A stretch of DNA of 43,955 nucleotides from Candidatus Aenigmatarchaeota archaeon (lineage in GTDB: Archaea; Aenigmatarchaeota; Aenigmatarchaeia; GW2011-AR5; JACRAC01): the NCBI GenBank assembly GCA_016187395.1, contig JACPJV010000021.1, forward strand, positions 1-43,955. Direction: 5' to 3'. This document shows, in pieces, positions 8,328 to 12,687 of the stretch. The notes under the pieces are model-generated. The model ran no database searches, was not told the DNA's origin, and was given only the letters and a program-made list of their open reading frames with translations. The first letter of the stretch is position 1. Every line of letters begins with the position of its first letter. The position numbers and the translations under genes are program-made.

Positions 8328-8452
8328 TTTTTGGTTCAGGAGACCATAATTTTGGACTTGAAATATCTACAAAAGATTTAGATAAAGTAATGGGTTTTGA
8401 AACCGTTGATGTTGCACAAGAATAAGCTGGTGTAATTGATTGCACTTAGCAT

Positions 8453-8529
8453 ATGCGATTAAAAGAAGTTTTAGCGAAATCAAAAATTTGGACGGAGCAA
8501 CCTACAAGGTTGCGCAGTCTTTTAATCGC
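8453..8529. repeat. Long nested hairpin between convergent genes
   Basis: The segment begins and ends with complementary arms GCGATTAAAAGA and TCTTTTAATCGC and contains an inner hairpin GCAACC-tacaa-GGTTGC near the right arm. It overlaps the last codons of the hydrolase gene on the minus strand. It may act as a terminator for both converging transcripts or be a degenerate copy of the multi-hairpin elements seen elsewhere in the window. Confidence 0.5.
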
Positions 8530-9085
8530 TGTTATTTTTATCTAACATCTTCTTAAGAGCATCTAAAAGCTCTGGAAATTCGTTCTTGCCAACGTCAGAA
8601 CTGAAATGTCCTTGATCTTGATATTCATGATATTCCGTATTCAATTTTTCCGCTACATATCGTGCCTCTTCAATAGGAATATAAGGATCATTCAAAGAGT
8701 GAAATTGAATTATCCATTTTACATTTTGTTTTATTTTGTCCCATTGCCAAGGTTCGTCAAAATAATGGCTTGCTTTTTCATGTTCATCTCCAAGGTCAGT
8801 ATGATAGGCACTAATAAGGATAATACCCTGAAGTTTATGATTTTCTGCATATCTTAACGCAGCAACTGTACCAGAAGAATGTCCGATTAGAATAGAATCT
8901 TCATCTCCAGCTAACTGTTCTTCAATAAAAGGAAGCCAATACTCTTTTCTTGCCAAATCAGCATCTGGCATATTCTTGGCAATGGGTTTTAATCCTAAAT
9001 CTTCTAATTGTTTTCTTATCCAAGGATACCAGATTTCAGAATGGACATCTGCATTTTGATTTCCAGGAACTAACATTATACGCAT
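8522..9085 (-). CDS. RBBP9/YdeN-type alpha/beta serine hydrolase
   Basis: The 187-aa protein is a compact alpha/beta hydrolase. The first strand and oxyanion loop are MRIMLVPGNQN (1-11), the nucleophile elbow is GHSSG (68-72, Ser70), the acid is probably Asp133 in SLNDPYIP and the histidine is His160 in DQGHFSS. Length and motif spacing match the RBBP9/YdeN group, whose natural substrates are poorly known. Translation further upstream is open, but the ATG at 9085 gives the family's usual N-terminus and lies about 30 bp after a TTTATAAT box. Its promoter region overlaps the end of rpoK. Confidence 0.85.
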   Translation of the reverse strand: MRIMLVPGNQNADVHSEIWYPWIRKQLEDLGLKPIAKNMPDADLARKEYWLPFIEEQLAGDEDSILIGHSSGTVAALRYAENHKLQGIILISAYHTDLGDEHEKASHYFDEPWQWDKIKQNVKWIIQFHSLNDPYIPIEEARYVAEKLNTEYHEYQDQGHFSSDVGKNEFPELLDALKKMLDKNNSD

Positions 9086-9162
9086 AGTATTTAGTATTGA
9101 AGAACAGATTATAAAAGTTTCTGTGAGCCGACCCCTTAATAACATCCATTCATATGCAGGCA

Positions 9163-9342
9163 CTATATATGTTCCTTCTCCGGTCTCTTGACAACTATCG
9201 GCAGCACGCCTGCCGCAAACTCCTCCCTTGCTATCTGCTTCGGATCGTTGTTTTTTGTGCTCACAAGAACAGGCGCTCCCATGACTATCTGAAGAGCGCG
9301 TGCAGATATTATCCTTGTATATTCAAATCTCGTAGGCTTCAC
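9163..9342 (-). CDS. rpoK: DNA-directed RNA polymerase subunit K (Rpb6/omega)
   Basis: This 59-aa gene starts with GTG at 9342, behind GAGGGTGAT (Shine-Dalgarno), and ends at TAG 9163-9165. The product has the RpoK/Rpb6/omega core: [18 protein letters not shown], then MGAPVLV and the [10 protein letters not shown] motif, and a short VLPIVVKRP tail. RpoK clamps the C-terminus of the largest subunit and assists assembly. An in-frame stop just upstream rules out a longer form. It lies downstream of L10e on the same strand rather than beside rpoN and ribosomal genes as in many archaea. Confidence 0.9.
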   Translation of the reverse strand: MKPTRFEYTRIISARALQIVMGAPVLVSTKNNDPKQIAREEFAAGVLPIVVKRPEKEHI

Positions 9343-9457
9343 CTTATCACCCTCTCAAAAGATAAAACAGTACTGCACCTTACGAAACAAGCTATCTTAA
9401 AGCTTTATGTTAACGAACTGCAGTGAGCTATTGCTTTATAAATCTTTATCAGTCTCA

Positions 9458-9985
9458 TCAGAGCGTTTGCGCCGCTGCAACTTTGCATTTTACAGGAAGT
9501 TTGTATCTGGCTCCGTTCAATGATTTTCTTGCGAATTGCGCATGGTTTTTTGCCACACGCACCTCCATTATCGTCTGCCCTTTCTTCACCTGTGCTGCTA
9601 CTCCAATGGGTTTTCCAAAACTCTGGCGCATCCCTTGCTGAAATCTGTCCGCGCCTGCGCCCGTTGCCAGCGGGTTCTCGCGCAGAACGTGGTGCGGATA
9701 AACGCGCAATCTGAAGAAAAATCCTGCAGGCCCTATGTTCTTTTCCAGGGATCTTACGACCAGCATCCTGGCAGCCTCAAGTGAATTCTCCCTGATCTGG
9801 ACATTAGCCTGGGAAACAAGATGGTAAACTTCTGGGAAATTTTCAGGCCTTACTCCCCTTGACTGATATTGCTGAACCTTCGGCTTTGCCACGCCCTTCA
9901 CATAGCTTTTTCTGGGCTTTGTCGTGCTCATGCGCGTGTAGGGCCTGTGGACAGTCCTGTAGCAGCGGGCTGGTCTCAGCGACAT
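9458..9985 (-). CDS. rpl10e: 50S ribosomal protein L10e (uL16)
   Basis: The 175-aa protein is the archaeal uL16 homologue. The N-terminus MSLRPARCYRTVHRPYTR is diagnostic, followed by the SLEAARMLVVRSL helix, the GFFFRLRVYPHHVLRENP strand and the loop AGADRFQQGMRQSFGKP that reaches the peptidyl-transferase region. I chose the ATG at 9985 over an in-frame GTG 12 bp upstream because family members begin close to that point. An AT-rich TTAATATT box lies about 25 bp upstream. Confidence 0.95.
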   Translation of the reverse strand: MSLRPARCYRTVHRPYTRMSTTKPRKSYVKGVAKPKVQQYQSRGVRPENFPEVYHLVSQANVQIRENSLEAARMLVVRSLEKNIGPAGFFFRLRVYPHHVLRENPLATGAGADRFQQGMRQSFGKPIGVAAQVKKGQTIMEVRVAKNHAQFARKSLNGARYKLPVKCKVAAAQTL

Positions 9986-10062
9986 AACATCACTCACAGA
10001 ATATTAATAAGCAAGGTATTTAACTTTGGTGCCCATGAAGGGTTATGATTTGCTCGCCGTTT

Positions 10063-10344
10063 CTACCGCGCTGCTATTAATTCACGATATGAGTCCAATT
10101 GCTCCTCGACAGACGACAACACTTTTCTGAAGGATTTCAGACTGTCCTTATTGGGAAAACCGGAGTTATCAAGACTGTCCAGAAGGTAACGGATATGGGC
10201 ACATTCTTCACTCACCTTTCTGCGGTATTCCTCCATCGGGCCGCTGTCCCCCGCTATGCCCGCGCCCAAAAACGCGAATGAATACACTTTCATTCCTTCC
10301 AGTCTTCTCTCTATCTCTCTAGGATCAACATGCATTCTTTCCAT
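10063..10344 (-). CDS. Small helical hypothetical protein divergent from 5S rRNA
   Basis: From the ATG at 10344 the protein has 93 aa: MERMHVDPREIERRLEGMK, a glycine-rich loop (FLGAGIAGDSG) and two long charged helices, possibly coiled-coil. I do not recognise it. An in-frame ATG at 10407 would place the start inside the 5S rRNA gene; the chosen start is 26 bp from a TATA box centred at 10370, the normal leaderless geometry. Confidence 0.6.
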   Translation of the reverse strand: MERMHVDPREIERRLEGMKVYSFAFLGAGIAGDSGPMEEYRRKVSEECAHIRYLLDSLDNSGFPNKDSLKSFRKVLSSVEEQLDSYRELIAAR

Positions 10345-10363
10345 TGATTGTACTCTGCCAGAA

Positions 10364-10376
10364 ACCTTAAATCCTT
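10364..10376. promoter_or_regulatory. Single near-palindromic TATA box serving both 5S rRNA and a divergent gene
   Basis: The sequence CCTTAAATCC (about 10365-10374) reads GGATTTAAGG on the other strand. Its centre is 26 bp from the predicted 5S rRNA 5' end (10396) and 26 bp from the ATG of the minus-strand gene (10344). No second TATA candidate is seen in the 51-bp gap, so one element probably directs both transcripts. Confidence 0.5.
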
Positions 10377-10395
10377 TTGTCGCATTCTTTTTGTG

Positions 10396-10607
10396 GTTGG
10401 CGGCCATAGCGGAGGGGCTAGACCTGTTCCCATAGGCCTTTTCTTTCGCGAAAGAAAACCCCTGGGAAAAGAAAGGCTTCCAAACTGCTATCGCAGTTGT
10501 TATACAGAATGAAGGAAATGGCCGGGAAATCCGAACACAGAAGTGAATCCCTCCAGCGATGTGGGCTTTACTTGCGAACAGCAGGGAACCTCACGGCGCT
10601 GCCAACC
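10396..10607 (+). rRNA. rrf: 5S ribosomal RNA, interrupted by a 96-nt intron-like insertion
   Basis: The ends pair as helix I (GTTGGCGGC at 10396-10404 with GCTGCCAAC at 10598-10606). Helix II is seen in AGCGGAGGGGC and CCCTCCAGCG. The 5S signature is split: CCTGTTCCCAT stops at 10433 and TCCGAACACAGAAGT resumes at 10530. Without 10434-10529 the RNA is about 116 nt, normal for 5S, and loop C reads CCCATTCCGAAC, the same length as in ordinary 5S rRNA. It is transcribed away from the small gene at 10344 from a shared TATA box. No 16S or 23S is nearby, so the gene is unlinked. Confidence 0.93.
10434..10529 (+). other. Predicted BHB-type archaeal intron in 5S rRNA
   Basis: The 5' exon TCCC (10428-10431) pairs perfectly with intron GGGA (10524-10527), making a 4-bp helix. 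It is bounded by 3-nt bulges ATA (10432-10434) and AAT (10528-10530). The inner helix starts at once: GGCC (10435-10438) with GGCC (10520-10523), one T-T mismatch, then eight more pairs (10440-10447 with 10511-10518). Cutting after the second bulge nucleotide on each side, as archaeal tRNA endonuclease does, rebuilds a normal loop C. A perfect inverted repeat at 10439-10458 offers an alternative fold. No protein is encoded. Retention as an expansion, as in Halococcus 5S rRNA, is the alternative. Confidence 0.75.
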
Positions 10608-10629
10608 ACTTTATAATTGAGGTTTTGAC

Positions 10630-11169
10630 ATGAGAGGCATTGCATCTGTATTCGCTTCGCTTCTGGCTCTATTGCCAGGCAAGACAGAAGAAATCAGAAC
10701 CATCCTTCCATCTGGATTTGCCATGAACGCATATACAGGAGAGCTCTGCGCAGCAGAAAGTAATCTAAGCGGATATGCAAAAGAAGTAAACCTGTCGGGT
10801 GGTCAAGAACCTTATAAACTTCGAACAGGCGGATCTGATTGTCATATTGTTCATTTTAGAATCATAGGAGATGCCTATCTTACTACTGCAGATGGAAGTA
10901 ATATGGAATTACGATATCCATCCGCTTGTTCAACTCCTAGAGGGCCCCTGGGCCCTCTGAAGGTCGGAGATACTATCAATATATTGCCTGAAGAAAGGCA
11001 AAATTACCAAAGAGACCCGTTCTGGGGAGGAAGCCGCGATCTTCGAGTTCCTTTGCCTGAAGAAGAGTGTGAAATTCAATTGCGGGTAGATGGTTTCTTG
11101 CTGACAGGAAATCCTCCTTCATACCAGATGTTTGCAACATTGTTTATCCCTGAAAACTGCGGACAATAG
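10630..11169 (+). CDS. Hypothetical, possibly secreted, cysteine-containing protein
   Basis: The 179-aa protein begins with a short hydrophobic segment (MRGIASVFASLLALLPG) that could be a weak signal sequence, then a globular, probably beta-rich part with five cysteines (near 50, 71, 99, 147 and 177), compatible with disulfides outside the cell. I do not recognise a family. It lies 20 bp after the 5S rRNA in the same direction with a GAGGTTTTG ribosome-binding candidate, so it may be read through from the rRNA promoter. Confidence 0.55.
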   Translation: MRGIASVFASLLALLPGKTEEIRTILPSGFAMNAYTGELCAAESNLSGYAKEVNLSGGQEPYKLRTGGSDCHIVHFRIIGDAYLTTADGSNMELRYPSACSTPRGPLGPLKVGDTINILPEERQNYQRDPFWGGSRDLRVPLPEEECEIQLRVDGFLLTGNPPSYQMFATLFIPENCGQ

Positions 11170-11173
11170 ATTC

Positions 11174-11318
11174 TATGGTGAAACAAGTTAATAATCCCGA
11201 TATCATAAACTTGTTTCCCATACAAGCAGAAGCATGGCTTCTGCTGTACATGAGGAACTTCGTTCCTCATTGTATTGCAAACAACAAATATATTATCGGT
11301 ATTTATTTGTTGTTTGAC
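11174..11318 (+). repeat. Composite dumbbell element, complete copy
   Basis: Arm 1 begins CTATGGTGAAACAAGTT, has the core AATAATCCCGATATCAT and closes with AACTTGTTTCCCAT. Two hairpins follow (AGCAGAAGC-atg-GCTTCTGCT and GAGGAAC-ttc-GTTCCTC) joined by TGTACAT. Arm 2 (about 11278-11318) is an inverted arm-1 copy: reversed it reads GTCAAACAACAAATAAATAC then CGAT. The region to 11398 has no gene. Confidence 0.65.
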
Positions 11319-11397
11319 AATAAATCCAGTCGTCTTGGTAGAAAAGTCTTTATTTAATCATTTCTGCCATGTCGTGTCGCCAGAATCGAGATGAATG

Positions 11398-11525
11398 TGA
11401 TAAGCTTTCTGTATAAACCACATGCTAAAGCATGTGTTTTCTTGAAGCTTATCATACCGGAGAACAAACCTGTATTACCTCTACCTGAAGGTAGAGGTTT
11501 GTTCTCCTTGTATCGGTATTGAGGT
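11398..11525 (+). repeat. Tandem nested hairpins (two units)
   Basis: Unit 1 has outer arms GATAAGCTT and AAGCTTATC enclosing ACATGC-taaa-GCATGT. Unit 2 has outer arms ATACCG and CGGTAT, a second layer GGAGAACAAACC/GGTTTGTTCTCC and an inner hairpin CCTCTACCT-ga-AGGTAGAGG. The inner hairpin recurs at about 26626-26644. Together with 11526-11726 this is non-coding apart from the tRNA-Asp promoter. Confidence 0.6.
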
Positions 11526-11676
11526 GCCTCTCCCCAAGCAGTATTTTTCGTTGTACCAAAAGGTTAAACTGCTTTCAAAGCCCTTGAATGAAGCTTAAAT
11601 ATTTGAGTAATCAATGAAAAAGGTCGTCTTGCCTCCGGTGGTTGCTTGAAGTGGTCATTTTCTAACTCGAATAAAA

Positions 11677-11684
11677 TTTTAAAT
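11677..11684 (+). promoter_or_regulatory. TATA box of tRNA-Asp
   Basis: TTTTAAAT sits about 45 bp before the mature tRNA-Asp 5' end, predicting a start near 11708 and a leader of about 19 nt for RNase P removal. Confidence 0.45.
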
Positions 11685-11726
11685 CCAGATGTAGCTATCT
11701 CTACCGAGCGCGTCATTTTGCCTCGT

Positions 11727-11898
11727 GCCTCGGTGGTGTAGCGGTCTAGCATGTGGCCCTGTCACGGCCACGACCCGGGTTCGAAACAAATCCCTTTCTT
11801 TTCCCGAAAAGAAAGGTCTTTGTATGTCCCAAAGAAAAGGGAGCGTTCCTTTGGAACGCATAATACGAAAGGGATCTGCGAAATTCCCGGCCGAGGCG
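11727..11898 (+). tRNA. tRNA-Asp (GTC) with a 99-nt T-loop intron
   Basis: The acceptor stem pairs GCCTCGG (11727-11733) with CCGAGGC (11891-11897), and G73 is at 11898. The anticodon arm is TGGCC-CTGTCAC-GGCCA with anticodon GTC. The T stem CCGGG pairs with CCCGG (11886-11890). The T loop is split after A59: TTCGAA at 11780-11785, then position 60 (T) at 11885. Removing 11786-11884 leaves a canonical 73-nt tRNA with loop TTCGAAT. CCA is not encoded. Confidence 0.95.
11786..11884 (+). other. BHB intron at position 59/60 of tRNA-Asp
   Basis: T-loop TTCG (11780-11783) pairs perfectly with intron CGAA (11879-11882), flanked by 3-nt bulges AAA (11784-11786) and ATT (11883-11885): the strict archaeal splicing motif. 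The inner helix starts at 11787/11878 and runs 12 positions with one A-C mismatch (11787-11798 with 11867-11878). The interior holds hairpins TTCTTTTC-cc-GAAAAGAA and GCGTTCC-ttt-GGAACGC. Confidence 0.9.
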
Positions 11899-11951
11899 CT
11901 TTCATACTTACCGGAATTAACAAAGGTCGGTGTTCTGGGCTGGCGTGCTTG

Positions 11952-11961
11952 TTTTTAATAT
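11952..11961 (+). promoter_or_regulatory. TATA box of tRNA-Lys
   Basis: TTTTTAATAT lies about 30 bp before the mature tRNA-Lys 5' end (11987), implying an independent promoter and almost no 5' leader. Confidence 0.45.
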
Positions 11962-12024
11962 GATATTTGCACATAAACCTACAAACGGGCCCGTAGCTCA
12001 GCCTGGCAGAGCGCCGGCCTTTTA

Positions 12025-12075
12025 TCGGAAGATAAAAGATCTGAGGCGAAAGCCGCTGATGACGAAAGGAAAGCA
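12025..12075 (+). other. BHB intron 1 of tRNA-Lys (37/38) with K-turn and anticodon-complementary segment
   Basis: Exon CTTT (12019-12022) pairs with intron AAAG (12070-12073) between bulges TAT (12023-12025) and CAA (12074-12076). Inside, CTGA (12041-12044) and TGATGA (12057-12062) form a K-turn: tandem G-A pairs 58/44 and 59/43, a U-U pair, then G-C and A-U. The other arm is GGC/GCC capped by GAAA. Immediately upstream, GATAAAAG (12031-12038) is complementary to CTTTTATC (12019-12026). The inner helix next to the 5' bulge is weak. Confidence 0.85.
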
Positions 12076-12097
12076 AGCCGGGCGTCGCGGGTTCAAA

Positions 12098-12134
12098 GGC
12101 GTGTGAAGTTGCGAAGCAACTTCTATGCGGGACA
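12098..12134 (+). other. BHB-like intron 2 of tRNA-Lys (59/60)
   Basis: The 37-nt insertion lies at the same position as in tRNA-Asp. Bulges are AAG (12096-12098) and CAT (12133-12135). The central helix 12092-12095 with 12129-12132 has two Watson-Crick pairs, one U-G and one mismatch. The inner helix starts exactly at 12099/12128 (five pairs), then GAAGTTGC/GCAACTTC closed by GAA. It is a relaxed BHB but correctly phased. Confidence 0.8.
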
Positions 12135-12255
12135 TCCCGTCGGGCCCATCAAGCGCAGCGTGCGAGTGAACTTTTGCAAAAACGATGCGAGCTAGCTGCG
12201 CGCGATAGATTCCAGCGAGCTAGCAGTTCACGATAGAGTTATAGCGGTGAAAAGT

Positions 12256-12296
12256 GAATGCACATTTCGCTGCAGCGAAATGTGAGGTGTGTTTCG
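12256..12296 (+). promoter_or_regulatory. Palindromic 5' leader and Shine-Dalgarno of rpoH
   Basis: A perfect 24-nt palindrome centred on CTGCAG (12261-12284, arms CACATTTCG/CGAAATGTG) directly abuts the GAGGTG Shine-Dalgarno (12284-12289) and the ATG at 12297. The palindrome would place the ribosome-binding site at the hairpin foot. The same arrangement is at 35908-35942 and, diverged, before rpoA2. Confidence 0.6.
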
Positions 12297-12533
12297 ATGC
12301 AGGAAGAAATCAATATTTTTACAAGCAGGCTTGTGCCAAAGCACGAACTTCTTCCAGAAGACGAGAAGATACAACTGCTGGAAAATTTTGGCATCAAGTC
12401 AAAGCAGCTGCCAAAGATAATGGAAGAAGATCCTGCTGCAAAGGCGCTTGGAGCGAAGAGGGGAGACGTCATAAGAATAACGAGAAATTCGCCGACAGCC
12501 GGAGAATATTATTATTATAGAATTGTCGCCTGA
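12297..12533 (+). CDS. rpoH: DNA-directed RNA polymerase subunit H (Rpb5 C-terminal domain)
   Basis: The 78-aa protein is archaeal RpoH, the jaw subunit equivalent to the C-terminal half of Rpb5. Diagnostic stretches are LVPKHELLPEDEK, the IKSKQLPKI segment, DPAAKALGAKRGDVIRI and the terminal YYYYRIV. The ATG at 12297 follows a GAGGTG site; an in-frame ATG at 12258 would translate the leader palindrome and is less likely. It heads the rpoH-rpoB-rpoA1-rpoA2 cluster, the standard archaeal order. Confidence 0.95.
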   Translation: MQEEINIFTSRLVPKHELLPEDEKIQLLENFGIKSKQLPKIMEEDPAAKALGAKRGDVIRITRNSPTAGEYYYYRIVA

Positions 12534-12564
12534 ACGTGATTTGTGTTTTGGTGAAAGGAGTGAG

Positions 12565-12687
12565 GTACGTGAGTGTATGCGCGTTAAAGGCGAATGGCTC
12601 GTGCAAGTGAATGGCAAGTTGCTGCTGCAACTTGCATTTTGCATTCGCACGAGCAGTTTGCACTAAGCACGCGCGATGTGATTTTCG
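12565..12687 (+). promoter_or_regulatory. Structured leader before rpoB
   Basis: The 154-nt gap after rpoH contains an outer stem CTCGTGC/GCACGAG (12598-12604 with 12646-12652) enclosing a hairpin GCAAGTTGC-tgct-GCAACTTGC (12614-12635). The preceding GAGGTACGTGAGTGTATGCG resembles the rpoH and rpoA2 leaders, and the CGATGCAGG start context is shared. The long spacer within an operon suggests an attenuator or processing site. Confidence 0.5.

Larger units (their letters stand above)
11987..12148 (+). tRNA. tRNA-Lys (TTT) with two introns
   Basis: The acceptor stem pairs GGGCCCG (11987-11993) with CGGGCCC (12141-12147); A73 is at 12148. D arm is GCTC/GAGC. The anticodon stem CCGGC (12014-12018) pairs with GCCGG (12077-12081), and the loop after splicing is CTTTTAA with anticodon TTT. 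The T stem is GCGGG/CCCGT. Removing 12025-12075 and 12098-12134 yields a canonical 74-nt tRNA with T loop TTCAAAT. CCA is not encoded. Confidence 0.93.

Noticed and set aside
8318-8425. 35-aa ORF overlapping the end of the membrane protein gene
   Set aside because: Too short, no Shine-Dalgarno or TATA box, no recognisable family.
9154-9426. 90-aa plus-strand ORF
   Set aside because: It is the antisense shadow of rpoK; Cys/Leu-rich composition and no start signals.
11564-11716. 50-aa minus-strand ORF (MTRSVEIATSGF...)
   Set aside because: Its promoter and ribosome-binding site would lie inside the tRNA-Asp gene, and it overlaps the tRNA promoter.
12041-12067. Hammerhead-ribozyme-like CTGATGA and CGAAA in the tRNA-Lys intron
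   Set aside because: Stem II between the two core boxes is missing, and the K-turn with tandem G-A pairs explains the same bases better.
12258-12296. Upstream ATG extending rpoH by 13 residues
   Set aside because: It would translate the palindrome; the GAGGTG site and family N-terminus both point to 12297.
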